Part shown: piece by piece, positions 7,181-15,826 of the stretch
How the letters are laid out: each line of letters starts with the position of its first letter
Position numbering within the stretch: the stretch's first letter is position 1
NCBI GenBank assembly: GCA_036454645.1
Contig: JAZHSQ010000016.1
Coordinates: forward strand, 1 to 44,307
Reading direction: 5' to 3'
Origin: Olsenella_K sp036454645
GTDB taxonomy: Bacteria > Actinomycetota > Coriobacteriia > Coriobacteriales > Atopobiaceae
Length of the DNA: 44,307 bases
The notes under the pieces: model-generated
Databases searched by the model: none
What the model was told of the DNA's origin: nothing
The model's input: only the letters and a program-made list of their open reading frames with translations
Made by a program: the position numbers and the translations under genes

Positions 7181-8860
7181 CTAGTCCCGCGTGAGCTTGC
7201 GGTGCAGGCGGTGCGGCTTGGAGAGGTCAGGCCCCAGGCGCCTCTCGCGATCGCGCTGGTAGTCGGCGAAGTTGCCCTCGAACCAGTGCCAGGCGCCGGT
7301 GTCCTCGTCGGTGCCCTCCCACGCCAGGATGTGCGTGCAGATGCGGTCCATGAACCAGCGGTCGTGGCTCGTGATCACCGAGCAGCCCGGGAACTCGAGG
7401 AGGGCCTCCTCCAGGCTCTCGAGCGTCTCGGTGTCGAGGTCGTTGGTCGGCTCGTCGAGCAGGAGGAGGTTCCCGCCCTGCTTGAGCGTGAGCGCGAGGT
7501 TGAGGCGGTTGCGCTCGCCGCCGGAGAGCACGCCGGCGCGCTTCTGCTGGTCGGTGCCCTTGAAGCCGAAGGCGGAGACGTACGCCCTGCTCGGGATCTC
7601 CTGGTCACCGACGTGCATGAAGTCGTTGCCGTCGGACACGACCTCCCAGACGGTCTTGTCGCCGTCGATGCCCTCGCGGTTCTGGTCGACGTAGGAGAGC
7701 CTGACCGTCTCGCCCAGCTCCAGCGTGCCGGAGGTCGGGGCGTCCTGGCCCACGATCATCTTGAACAGCGTGGACTTGCCGACGCCGTTGGGGCCGATGA
7801 CGCCCACGATGCCGTTGCGCGGCAGGCTGAAGGAGAGGTCGTCGAAGAGCACGTGGTCGCCGAAGGCCTTGTGCAGGTGGTCGGCCTCGAGCACCTTGGC
7901 GCCCAGGCGCGGCCCCAGCGGGATGTGGATCTCCGTGAAGTCGACCTCGCGGCCGCTCTTGGCCTCGGCCTCCATCTGCTCGTAGGCGGCCAGGCGCGCC
8001 TTGCTCTTGGCCTGGCGGGCCTTCTGGGAGCTGCGCACCCACTCGAGCTCGCTCTTCATCTTCTTGGCGCGCCGCGCGTTCTGCTTGCTCTCCATCTCGA
8101 GGCGGGCGGCCTTGGTCTCCAGGTAGGTGGAGTAGTTGCCCTTGTAGGGGTAGAGGGTCCCGCGGTCGACCTCACAGATCCACTCGGCGACGTTGTCCAG
8201 GAAGTAGCGGTCGTGCGTGACGGCCAGAACCGCGCCCTGGTAGTTCTTGAGGAACTGCTCCAGCCACAGCACGCTCTCGGCGTCGAGGTGGTTGGTCGGC
8301 TCGTCGAGCAGGAGCAGGTCGGGCGCCTCGAGCAGGACCTTGCACAGGGCGACGCGGCGGCGCTCGCCGCCGGAGAGGTGCTCGACGCCCTCGTCGGGGT
8401 CGGGGCACTGCAGGGCGTCCATCGCCTGGGAGAGCTGGGAGTCGAGGTCCCAGCCGCCCACCGCGTCGATCTGGGTCTGGAGGTCGCCCATCTCGGCCAT
8501 GAGGGCGTCGAAGTCCGCGTCCGGGTCGGCCATCTGCTCGCTGACCTCGTTGAAGCGCGCGACCTTGGCGAGCACGTCGCCGAAGGCCTCCTCGATGTTG
8601 CCCTTGACCGTCTTGGTGGGGTCGAGCTGGGGCTCCTGGGGCAGGTAGCCCACGGTGTAGCCCTCGCTCAGGCGCGCCTCGCCGTTGGTGGTGTCCTCGA
8701 CGCCGGCCATGATCTTGAGCAGGGTGGACTTGCCCATGCCGTTGGGGCCCACGACGCCGATCTTGGCGCCGGGGAAGAAGCCCATCGTGACGTCGTCGAG
8801 GATGACCTTGTTGTCGTAGTCCTTGCGGACCCGCTCCATCTGGTAGATGAACTCTGCCAT
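7181..8860 (-). CDS. ettA: ABC-F energy-dependent translational throttle protein EttA
   Basis: A 559-residue ribosome-associated ATPase, close in length to E. coli EttA. Two ABC domains are complete: Walker A GPNGMGKST at 38-46 with LSGGERRRV and LLLLDEPTNHLD in the first, and GPNGVGKST with LSGGERNRL and LLLLDEPTNDLD in the second. They are joined by the basic linker/arm (about 240-320, KQNARRAKKMKSELEWVRSS) that contacts tRNA in the E site. There are no membrane segments, as expected. In E. coli EttA gates the first peptide bond according to ATP/ADP. The ATG at 8860 has GGGAG at good spacing. It is divergent from trkA. Confidence 0.92.
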   Translation of the reverse strand: MAEFIYQMERVRKDYDNKVILDDVTMGFFPGAKIGVVGPNGMGKSTLLKIMAGVEDTTNGEARLSEGYTVGYLPQEPQLDPTKTVKGNIEEAFGDVLAKVARFNEVSEQMADPDADFDALMAEMGDLQTQIDAVGGWDLDSQLSQAMDALQCPDPDEGVEHLSGGERRRVALCKVLLEAPDLLLLDEPTNHLDAESVLWLEQFLKNYQGAVLAVTHDRYFLDNVAEWICEVDRGTLYPYKGNYSTYLETKAARLEMESKQNARRAKKMKSELEWVRSSQKARQAKSKARLAAYEQMEAEAKSGREVDFTEIHIPLGPRLGAKVLEADHLHKAFGDHVLFDDLSFSLPRNGIVGVIGPNGVGKSTLFKMIVGQDAPTSGTLELGETVRLSYVDQNREGIDGDKTVWEVVSDGNDFMHVGDQEIPSRAYVSAFGFKGTDQQKRAGVLSGGERNRLNLALTLKQGGNLLLLDEPTNDLDTETLESLEEALLEFPGCSVITSHDRWFMDRICTHILAWEGTDEDTGAWHWFEGNFADYQRDRERRLGPDLSKPHRLHRKLTRD

Positions 8861-8936
8861 GTGAGACTCCCGGTTCTCGTCGCCCCGCCCGGACGCACCC
8901 GCGCAAGGGGCCACCTTTGCGTCGATTGAATGCATC

Positions 8937-8942
8937 ATTATA
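8937..8942 (-). promoter_or_regulatory. ettA promoter -10 box
   Basis: Read on the minus strand the hexamer is a perfect TATAAT, about 77 bp upstream of the ettA start. The -35 region (AGGTTC) is weak. Confidence 0.5.
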
Positions 8943-8946
8943 AACT

Positions 8947-8958
8947 AGACAGGTGTCT
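8947..8958. promoter_or_regulatory. Palindrome AGACA-GG-TGTCT between the ettA and trkA promoters
   Basis: A 12-bp site with 5-bp perfect arms sits between the two divergent -10 boxes, upstream of both. It could be an operator for a regulator acting on one or both genes. No candidate protein is indicated. Confidence 0.35.
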
Positions 8959-8978
8959 GAACCTTACCTGATTCCCAC

Positions 8979-8987
8979 TGCTATAAT
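8979..8987 (+). promoter_or_regulatory. trkA promoter, extended -10
   Basis: TGCTATAAT is a consensus extended -10 element, 34 bp upstream of the trkA start. No good -35 hexamer is visible, as is usual for extended -10 promoters. Confidence 0.6.
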
Positions 8988-9021
8988 TCGCCCGTATCAT
9001 CCGGGCTAGGAAAGAGTCTCC

Positions 9022-10377
9022 ATGCAGGTCATTGTGGTCGGTTGCGGCAAGGTCGGAAGGACCATCGCCGCCCAGCTCGTCAACGAGGACAACGACATCA
9101 CCGTCGTCGACACCAACGCCGAGAGGGTGGACGACATCTCCACCATCTACGACGTCATGGGCGTCGTGGGCAACGCGACGAGCTTCAAGACGCTCTCCGA
9201 GGCGGGCATCAAGCATGCCGACATGCTCGTGGCCGTCACCCAGAGCGACGAGGTCAACCTCCTGTGCTGCGTCCTCGCCAAGAAGGCGGGCGGCTGCCGC
9301 ACGGTCGCCAGGGTCAGGAACCCCATCTACTCCGCGGAGCGCAACTTCCTCCAGGAGAAGCTCGGGGTCTCCATGACCATCAACCCCGAGTACGAGGCGG
9401 CGCTCGAGATCTCGCACCTGCTGCGCTTCCCGCAGGCCTCTGAGGTCTACAGCTTCGCCAAGCGCCGCACGAGCCTCATCAGCTTCAGGGTCCCCGAGGG
9501 CTGCGACCTGGTGGGGATGCCCCTGCGCGACCTCTCCAAGAGGCTCTCGACCACCGTCCTCGTCTGCATGGCGAGGCGCGGCGACGAGGTAATCATCCCC
9601 GACGGCTCCTTCGAGGCCCGCGAGGGCGACATCCTCTCCATCATGGCGATGCCCGGCGTGGCCGACGAGTTCTTCCGCCGCATGGGCATGCAGAAGGACC
9701 GCGTCCGCAACACCCTGCTCATCGGCGGCGGCAAGGTCAGCTTCTACCTCGCGCAGATCCTCGACGAGGTGGGCATCCGCTCCAAGATCATCGAGCAGGA
9801 CTACAAGCGCTGCGAGGAGCTCGCCGAGCAGCTCCCCAACGCCACCGTCATCCACGGCGACGGCTCCGACCAGGAGTTCCTCAAGGAGGAGCACATCGAG
9901 ACGATGGACTCCATGGTCGCCGCCACGGGCATCGACGAGGAGAACATCATCCTGTCGCTGTACGCCAGGGACATCGTCAAGTACAAGGTCGTCACCAAGC
10001 TCAGCCACATGGAGACCGACGGCGTCGTGAAGAGCCTCGACCTCGACGCGATCGTCTCCCCGCGCACCATCACCGCCGAGTCGATCGTGCGCTACGTGCG
10101 CGCGACGCGCAACGGCATGGGCAGCAACGTCGAGGTCATGTACAAGATGCTCGACGGCCGCGCCGAGGCGCTCGAGTTCAAGATCAAGGAGGACTCGGTC
10201 GTGACCGGCGTCAGGCTGGCGGACATGCGCCTCAAGAAGGACGTCCTCGTGGGCGGCATCTTCCGCAACGGGAACCTGATCGTGCCGAGCGGCTCGGACG
10301 TGATCCAGAGCGGCGACTCGGTCATCGTAATAACCACGAACATAGGGTTCCAGGATATCCACGATATCCTCGCCTGA
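9022..10377 (+). CDS. trkA: Trk potassium uptake regulator TrkA
   Basis: Peripheral membrane gating subunit of the Trk potassium system, 451 residues. It has two tandem RCK units, each with a Rossmann NAD(H)-binding part and a TrkA_C part. The first begins MQVIVVGCGKVGRTIA (GxGxxG). TrkA_C follows near SLISFRVPEGCDLVGMPLRDL. The second nucleotide-binding fold starts at TLLIGGGKVSFYLAQIL (about 233). The final TrkA_C begins near LEFKIKEDSVVTGVRLADM. The full-length double-RCK form matches TrkA rather than the half-size KtrA. The ATG has AGGAAAG upstream and the extended -10 box just before it. trkH follows after 19 bp, so the two form an operon. Confidence 0.93.
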   Translation: MQVIVVGCGKVGRTIAAQLVNEDNDITVVDTNAERVDDISTIYDVMGVVGNATSFKTLSEAGIKHADMLVAVTQSDEVNLLCCVLAKKAGGCRTVARVRNPIYSAERNFLQEKLGVSMTINPEYEAALEISHLLRFPQASEVYSFAKRRTSLISFRVPEGCDLVGMPLRDLSKRLSTTVLVCMARRGDEVIIPDGSFEAREGDILSIMAMPGVADEFFRRMGMQKDRVRNTLLIGGGKVSFYLAQILDEVGIRSKIIEQDYKRCEELAEQLPNATVIHGDGSDQEFLKEEHIETMDSMVAATGIDEENIILSLYARDIVKYKVVTKLSHMETDGVVKSLDLDAIVSPRTITAESIVRYVRATRNGMGSNVEVMYKMLDGRAEALEFKIKEDSVVTGVRLADMRLKKDVLVGGIFRNGNLIVPSGSDVIQSGDSVIVITTNIGFQDIHDILA

Positions 10378-10396
10378 TGGCAGGAGTGTCTCCCAG

Positions 10397-11896
10397 ATGA
10401 ACTACCCGATGATTCGCTACGTGCTCGCCTGGGTGCTCAAGGTGGAGGGGGCCATCATGGCCCTCCCCTGCCTGGTGGCCCTCGTCTACCACGAGCAGAC
10501 GGGCTTCGCCTACCTCCTCTGCATGCTGATCTGCCTCACGATCGGCTTCGCGGGGACGGCGAGGCGCCCGCGCGAGACCGAGATCTACACCAAGGACGGC
10601 ATGGTCACCGTCTCCCTCGCCTGGCTCGTGCTGTCGCTGTTCGGCGCGCTGCCCTTCGTGATGACCGGCGAGATCCCCAACTACGTCGACGCCATGTTCG
10701 AGATCATCTCGGGCTTCACGACCACCGGCGCCTCCATCTGCACCGACGTCGAGGCGCTCTCGCACGCGACGCGCTTCTGGAGGAGCTTCTCGCACTGGAT
10801 CGGCGGCATGGGCGTGCTCGTGTTCATCCTCATGATGTTCCCGGTGCGCTCCGGCTCGCAGATGAACCTCATGAAGGCGGAGAGCCCCGGCTACAACGTC
10901 TCCAAGTTCGTGCCGCACGTGCGCGACACGGCCAAGATCCTCTACCGGATCTACCTCGCGATGACCGTCGCCCAGATCGTCATCCTGCTCGCCTCCGGCA
11001 TGTACTGGTTCGACGCGCTCTGCATCACCTTCGGCAGCGCCGGCACGGGCGGCTTCAGCGTCCTCAACGACTCCTGCGCCTCCTACACGCCCTTCCAGCA
11101 GGTGGTCACCGCCGTGTTCATGATCGCCTTCGGCGTGAACTTCTCCTTCTACTACCTCGTCACCATCAGGCGCGCCCGCGACGCCTTTCGCATGGAGGAG
11201 GTCCGCGCCTACCTGGGCATCATCCTGGCGGCCATCGTGCTCATCTCCGTCAACACGGTCGGCATGTACGCCAGCGTCGGCGAGTGCGTGCGCGCCGCGC
11301 TCTTCCAGGTGGCCTCGATCATCACGACGACCGGCTACTCCACGGTCGACTTCAACCTCTGGCCCGCCCTCTCCAAGGAGATCCTGCTGCTCCTGATGTG
11401 CATCGGCGCCTGCGCGGGCAGCACCGGCGGCGGTCTCAAGGTCTCCCGCGTCATCATCTTCCTGCGCGCCGCCAAGAGGGGCATCCGCTCCTACGTGCAC
11501 CCCCACAACGTGATGAAGGTCCGCATGGACGGCGAGCCCGTCTCCGAGGAGCAGGTCGACTCCGTCTACATCTTCCTGATCATCTACGTGTTCGTGTTCG
11601 CCCTCTCCGTGCTCGTCGTCTCCATCGACGGCTTCAACTTCGAGTCGAACTTCTCCGCCGTGGCGGCCACGCTCAACAACATCGGCCCCGGCCTCGAGGT
11701 CGTCGGCCCCATGAGCAACTTCTCCGCCTACAGCTACCTCTCCAAGCTCGTGCTCATGTTCGACATGCTCGCCGGCAGGCTCGAGCTCTTCCCCGTCCTC
11801 GTGATGCTCGACCCCAACGTCTGGACCAAGGGCGCCCGGAAGGACCGCAAGGACGCGCGGGCGCGCCGGCGCGCCACCAAGGCCGTCGCCGCCTAG
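10397..11896 (+). CDS. trkH: Trk potassium transporter membrane subunit TrkH
   Basis: Potassium-translocating subunit of 499 residues in the SKT superfamily. All four pore-loop repeats are visible: GFTTTGASI in the first, FGSAGTGGFS in the second, TTTGYSTVDF in the third and GACAGSTGGGLK in the fourth. Each pairs with flanking hydrophobic helices to give the expected M1-P-M2 fourfold fold. It works with TrkA, whose gene is directly upstream; a GGAGTG Shine-Dalgarno lies in the 19-bp gap. The last residues are Arg/Lys-rich and cytoplasmic. Its stop codon lies in a CTAG shared with the convergent HAD gene. Confidence 0.93.
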   Translation: MNYPMIRYVLAWVLKVEGAIMALPCLVALVYHEQTGFAYLLCMLICLTIGFAGTARRPRETEIYTKDGMVTVSLAWLVLSLFGALPFVMTGEIPNYVDAMFEIISGFTTTGASICTDVEALSHATRFWRSFSHWIGGMGVLVFILMMFPVRSGSQMNLMKAESPGYNVSKFVPHVRDTAKILYRIYLAMTVAQIVILLASGMYWFDALCITFGSAGTGGFSVLNDSCASYTPFQQVVTAVFMIAFGVNFSFYYLVTIRRARDAFRMEEVRAYLGIILAAIVLISVNTVGMYASVGECVRAALFQVASIITTTGYSTVDFNLWPALSKEILLLLMCIGACAGSTGGGLKVSRVIIFLRAAKRGIRSYVHPHNVMKVRMDGEPVSEEQVDSVYIFLIIYVFVFALSVLVVSIDGFNFESNFSAVAATLNNIGPGLEVVGPMSNFSAYSYLSKLVLMFDMLAGRLELFPVLVMLDPNVWTKGARKDRKDARARRRATKAVAA

Positions 11897-12702
11897 GCGC
11901 GGCGCGCGTCGAGGAGGGCGCCGACGGCCTCGGCGACGGAGCCCACCAGGTGGTCCGCCCTCTCGCGCACCTCGCGCGGCGAGTCGGCGAAGGCGAAGGC
12001 GACGTCGGCCGCCTCGAGCATGGGCAGGTCGTTGTAGGAGTCGCCGATGGCCGCGACCAGGCCGGCCCCGAGGTGGCGCCTCACCACGTCGACGGCGCGG
12101 CCCTTGGAGCAGCCCCGGGCCACCACGTCCACGTTCCGGACGTTCTCGAAGGCCACGAGCTTCTCGCCCAGCTCGGCGTTGACCCAGGCAGCGACCTCGC
12201 GGGCGCCCGCGGGCGAGCCCGCCGCGAGCGAGACGCCGAAGACGCGGCCGCCGAGGTCGGCCACGGAGCCGATCGGGACCTGCCCGCACGAGGGCTCGCC
12301 GAAGGTGCACATGTAGTCGCCGGCCTGCACGACGAGGGGGAGCCTCCCCAGGTAGCGCTCGACGACGCGCCCCACGGCCGCGGGGTCCGCGCGGCAGGAG
12401 AAGAGCTCGCGCCCCGCGCCGTCGAGCACGAGCGCGCCGGTCGCCACGATCTGGAAATCGAGCTCGACGCCGGCCGCGCCGCGCCCCAGCGCGTGCGCCA
12501 CGCCCGCGGCGGAGCGGCCGGTGCAGACGCCGAAGAGGCCGCCGGCGCGCTGGAGCTCGCGGATGGCCGCCACGTCCGCCGCCTCGAAGCGGCTCCACGA
12601 GCCCTGGGGGCAGAGCGTGCCGTCCAAGTCGCTCGCGAAGGCGACGCCCGACGCAGGGCCCGCCCCCGCCTCAGGGCCCGCCCCCACTCTCCCGACGTCC
12701 AT
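11893..12702 (-). CDS. Cof-type HAD-IIB family phosphatase
   Basis: Cytoplasmic HAD phosphohydrolase of 269 residues, probably acting on sugar phosphates or a cofactor such as FMN/PLP. Motif I is FASDLDGTLCP with both catalytic Asp residues. Motif II is GVCTGRS, the motif III Lys lies in SKGRAVDVV, and motif IV is IGDSYNDLPML. A C2B cap sits between about residues 90 and 200. An N-terminal ~25-residue Gly/Ala tail precedes the domain. ATG 12702 has GGAGGGGG upstream and is preferred to ATG 12744. The stop codon overlaps the trkH stop: the CTAG at 11893-11896 ends both genes. Confidence 0.85.
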   Translation of the reverse strand: MDVGRVGAGPEAGAGPASGVAFASDLDGTLCPQGSWSRFEAADVAAIRELQRAGGLFGVCTGRSAAGVAHALGRGAAGVELDFQIVATGALVLDGAGRELFSCRADPAAVGRVVERYLGRLPLVVQAGDYMCTFGEPSCGQVPIGSVADLGGRVFGVSLAAGSPAGAREVAAWVNAELGEKLVAFENVRNVDVVARGCSKGRAVDVVRRHLGAGLVAAIGDSYNDLPMLEAADVAFAFADSPREVRERADHLVGSVAEAVGALLDARRA

Positions 12703-12820
12703 AGTCCCCCTCCGGCGCTGGCTGTTGCATGGATGATACCCCATGCGCAGGGGCTTCTCCGCCCCCCGCGCCCGCCCGTCGCCCCGCCGTGCCGCATGGC
12801 GGGGCCAGGGGCCGCTTGGC

Positions 12821-12826
12821 TACAAT
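12821..12826 (+). promoter_or_regulatory. Candidate -10 box for the glycosyltransferase-MarR gene
   Basis: TACAAT lies 57 bp upstream of the ATG in otherwise very GC-rich DNA. The -35 region (TGGCGG, 18-bp spacer) is poor. Confidence 0.35.
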
Positions 12827-12883
12827 GGGTGGCGCACGCGAACCGGGGGCGCGGCGCGCCCCGAGCCTGCTGGGAGCCACGCC

Positions 12884-14230
12884 ATGCCAAAGGTCTCGAT
12901 CATCGTGCCCGTCTACAACGCGGAGAAGGTCGTGGGGCGCTGCGTCGACAGCATCCTCGCGCAGGACTTCGCGGACTTCGAGCTCATCGCCGTCGACGAC
13001 GGCAGCAGCGACTCCTCCGGCAAGATCCTGGACGACTACGCCGCCCACGACCCGCGCGTGCGCGCGATCCACCAGGAAAACGGCGGCGTCTCCCGCGCGC
13101 GCAACCGCGCGCTCGACGAGGCGCGCGGCGACTACGTGCAGTTCCTCGACGCCGACGACTGGGTCTCCCCGGAGGCCACGCGCCTGCTCGTCCACGCGAT
13201 GGAGGACTACGACGTCGACATGGTCATCTGCGACTTCTACCGCGTCGTGGGGACCCGCGTGGCGCCCAAGGGCGACATCGACTTCGACCGGCCGGTCTCG
13301 CGCGAGGAGTACGCCGAGCTCATGATGCGCAACCCCGCCGACTTCTACTACGGCGTGCTGTGGAACAAGCTCTTCCGCCGCTCCATCCTGGAGGAGCACC
13401 ACCTCCGGATGGACCCGGACATCAGCTGGTCGGAGGACTTCATCTTCAACATGGAGTACGTGCTGCGCTGCCGCTCCATCTACCCGCTCGGCGTGCCCCT
13501 CTACTACTACGTCAAGACCGAGGGCTCGCTCGTCTCGCAGGGCACCTTCGCCAGCACGGTGCAGATGAAGCTCAACGTGATCCAGTACTACCGGGACTTC
13601 TACAAGAAGGTGTACGACAAGGACGAGTACACCGTGCGCAAGCCGGAGATCTACGCCTTCATGCTGCAGTTCGCCGGCGACGGCGGCGCCACCCCGGGCT
13701 TGCCGAGCACCAAGCGGCTCGGCAAGGAGCGCCTGACCGTGCACGTGGGGCAGTCCATGGCAAACAGCGCCGTGGCCGACGCCTTCTTCGCGGACAAGCT
13801 GCTCGAGCGCTACCTCGACACGGTGGCGACGCAGTTCGGGCTCTCGCTGGCAGACGTGCGCGCGCTCGCCTTCGTCACCATGACCGACGGCTGCACCAAG
13901 GCCGAGCTCGCCGAGTACCTCGACACCAACACGGTCTCGCTCTCCGCGCAGCTCACGCGCCTCTCGCGCAAGGGCCTCGTCGACACGATCGTGGAGCGCG
14001 AGCCCCACACGGTGAGCCCCACCGCCGCGACCGACGCCTCGCAGGAGTCGCGCCGCGTGGTCCACGTGGTGCTGGGCGAGAAGTCCACGCCGGTCGAGGA
14101 GTCCATCAGGACCGCGCTCGCAGACTACGACGCCGCCCGCTTCGCCGGCATCAGCGAGGAGGACGTACGCGCCTGGCGCGAGGTCAGCGTCAGGATCGCC
14201 GCGAACGAGCGCGACCTTCTCGCCCGCTAG
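12884..14230 (+). CDS. Family 2 glycosyltransferase fused to a MarR-like winged helix
   Basis: Protein of 448 residues with two unrelated modules. Residues 1-~260 are a GT-A family 2 glycosyltransferase: KVSIIVPVYNAE at the N-terminus, VDDGSSD at 37-43, NGGVSRARNRALDEA, the metal-binding DADDW at 89-93, and WSEDFIFNMEYVLR as the acceptor-side acidic motif. From ~300 onward there is a MarR-type fold: a dimerisation-like helix (FFADKLLERYLDTVATQFGL), the helix-turn-helix TKAELAEYLDTNTVSLSAQL near 338-357, and a wing region ending in LGEKSTPVEESIRTAL. No transmembrane segment was seen. The ATG at 12884 is preceded by GGGAG. Either the enzyme is tied to transcription control, or the winged helix was reused for protein contact. 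The frame is continuous, so this is a real fusion in the sequence given. Confidence 0.85.
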   Translation: MPKVSIIVPVYNAEKVVGRCVDSILAQDFADFELIAVDDGSSDSSGKILDDYAAHDPRVRAIHQENGGVSRARNRALDEARGDYVQFLDADDWVSPEATRLLVHAMEDYDVDMVICDFYRVVGTRVAPKGDIDFDRPVSREEYAELMMRNPADFYYGVLWNKLFRRSILEEHHLRMDPDISWSEDFIFNMEYVLRCRSIYPLGVPLYYYVKTEGSLVSQGTFASTVQMKLNVIQYYRDFYKKVYDKDEYTVRKPEIYAFMLQFAGDGGATPGLPSTKRLGKERLTVHVGQSMANSAVADAFFADKLLERYLDTVATQFGLSLADVRALAFVTMTDGCTKAELAEYLDTNTVSLSAQLTRLSRKGLVDTIVEREPHTVSPTAATDASQESRRVVHVVLGEKSTPVEESIRTALADYDAARFAGISEEDVRAWREVSVRIAANERDLLAR

Positions 14231-14268
14231 CGCGCCGCCGGCCCGCGCCTCGGGCCCGCGGCGGCGCG
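14231..14268. terminator. Strong GC stem-loop between convergent genes
   Basis: CGCGCCGCCG (14231-14240) pairs with CGGCGGCGCG (14259-14268), with inner GCCCG/CGGGC pairing. It starts right after the glycosyltransferase stop and could serve both strands, as DUF3841 genes converge from the right. No T-tract. Confidence 0.45.
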
Positions 14269-14326
14269 ACGCGCCCCACGCGCAGGCGAGCCGGCGCCGA
14301 AACCCGCGTCGGCGCGGGCGGCGGCG

Positions 14327-14983
14327 CTAGACCTCCTCGAGCCTCACGCAGTGCCGGACCCACTCGGAGCGGATCTCCCAGAGGCCGGCCTGGACGTAGT
14401 CGTCGTCGCAGCCCTCGGCGGAGGCGAAGAGCCGCTGCCAGCTGTCCGTCACCTTGCGCTTGAGCACGGGGTAGAACGGCGTGGAGAAGAGCTCGCCGGG
14501 CTGTTTGACGCCCTGCCGCTCGAGCTCGTGCTCGAAGTCGCGCTCCTCCTTGCGGGAGGACCCCACGTAGCGGAGCTGGAGGATCTTGTTCCAGACGCGC
14601 AGGTCGAACAGGACGCACTGGTCGCGCGGCACCTCGAGCATGAGCGAGTAGGAGCCGGGCGTGGGGTAGGCGTAGGCCTCGCGGCGGTACGCCCAGATGG
14701 CGGACTCGGCCTCCGCGGGCCTTGGCACGAGCCTCTCGGCGCCCTGGCGGAAGAAGCCGTAGGCGACCTCGAACGACCACGCCGCGTCACCGTACTTGCG
14801 CTCGACGTACTCACGCTTCACGTGCGTCACGCCGTCGCGGCGGATCGTGTCGACCACGACCGGCGCCTGGCAGGTCCAGAGCACGATGCTGTCGGGGCCG
14901 GCCGCGGCGGCCGACGCGGCCTGGGACCCGGTCTTGGGGCCGAGGTCCTTCTCGCCCGCGGCCTGGGGCTCGCTGTCACTCAT
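14327..14983 (-). CDS. DUF3841-type protein (second of two)
   Basis: Soluble protein of 218 residues of unknown function that resembles DUF3841. Family-like features are VLWTCQAPVVVDTIRRDGV at the start of the domain, AIWAYRREA, LMLEVPRDQCVLFDLRVWNKILQ in the middle and KRKVTDSWQRLF near the end. The first ~35 residues are a low-complexity tail. The ATG at 14983 lies within the 3' end of the upstream paralogue (8-bp overlap), so translation is likely coupled; an ATG at 15004 in the same frame is the alternative start. No catalytic residues can be assigned. The two neighbours share order of motifs but are only distantly alike. Confidence 0.7.
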   Translation of the reverse strand: MSDSEPQAAGEKDLGPKTGSQAASAAAAGPDSIVLWTCQAPVVVDTIRRDGVTHVKREYVERKYGDAAWSFEVAYGFFRQGAERLVPRPAEAESAIWAYRREAYAYPTPGSYSLMLEVPRDQCVLFDLRVWNKILQLRYVGSSRKEERDFEHELERQGVKQPGELFSTPFYPVLKRKVTDSWQRLFASAEGCDDDYVQAGLWEIRSEWVRHCVRLEEV

Positions 14984-15605
14984 CTTCGCATCCCACCTTC
15001 GCATCCACGACCCACTCGGGGAGGATCTCCCAGCAGACGCCGACGTTCTGGTCGACGTCCTCGTTGGGCGTGAAGACCCTGTCCCAGCTTGCCGTGACCT
15101 TGCGCTTCATGTCCGGGTAGTAGTTGCCCAGGTCGCCCATGATGAGCATGGCCTCGTTGCTGATGCCGCGCTTCTCGAGCTCCAGGTTGTGTGCGCGCTC
15201 GTCGGCCTCGTCCTTGGGGACGTAGAAGTCGTTCACGCGGTAGCCCCACTTGTTGTAGTCGATGGCGCAGAGCTCGTCGCGCGGGACGTCCAGCGTGAGC
15301 GAGACCGTGTCGGCCGACGGCGCGAGGCGCTGGGCCTCGCTCAGCGAGAGCCAGATGGGCAGCGTCAGCCCCTCGGGGACCCTGACGCCGTGCCGCCTGG
15401 CCGCCGCCGTGCACCAGCGGTAGAGCTCGAGGTAGTAGTCGGAGATCGTGTCGTTCTTGGCGCGCACGTACTCCTCGCGCACGAAGTAGCGGCCCTTCTC
15501 CTTGAGCTCCTCCCACATGGGGAGGGCCTGCCTGGTGTAGGCACGGACGGTCTCCGTGCCGCCGGGGTTCGTGACGCCGGGCTCTGTGCCTCCGGGCTCC
15601 GCCAT
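14976..15605 (-). CDS. DUF3841-type protein (first of two)
   Basis: Protein of 209 residues, a divergent relative of the gene just downstream. Shared layout: an aromatic-rich first half (GRYFVREEYVRAKNDTISDYY), LPIWLSLSEAQRL, then VSLTLDVPRDELCAIDYNKW and KRKVTASWDRVF. The KRKVTxSWxRxF string is nearly the same in both proteins, which supports a tandem duplication. The canonical LWTxQ-like opening is degenerate here. ATG 15605 has GAGGAG at proper spacing. Function unknown; the pair likely forms one small operon read away from the repeat-rich region 15606-16652. Confidence 0.65.
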   Translation of the reverse strand: MAEPGGTEPGVTNPGGTETVRAYTRQALPMWEELKEKGRYFVREEYVRAKNDTISDYYLELYRWCTAAARRHGVRVPEGLTLPIWLSLSEAQRLAPSADTVSLTLDVPRDELCAIDYNKWGYRVNDFYVPKDEADERAHNLELEKRGISNEAMLIMGDLGNYYPDMKRKVTASWDRVFTPNEDVDQNVGVCWEILPEWVVDAKVGCEDE

Positions 15606-15826
15606 GCGCGCTCCTCTCTCCGTCCTGGGCGTGGCGCGGGGCTGGCCTTCCGGCCGATCCGCGGAGCCGCGCCACTGGGACACTCTAGAGCAAGGCGCGC
15701 CTGACGAGAAGCGAACGCGCGGCGAGGAGGGCGAGCGGCCGGGGCGGCGTGGGCCGGGGACGGCGTGGGCCGGGGACGGGGACGGGCGCCGGGGCGGCGT
15801 GGGCCGAGGACGGGCGCCGGGGCCCG

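Noticed and set aside
6743..8929. 728-codon frame opposite PAP2 and ettA
   Set aside because: Antisense composition artefact; ettA on the other strand has all ABC-F motifs.
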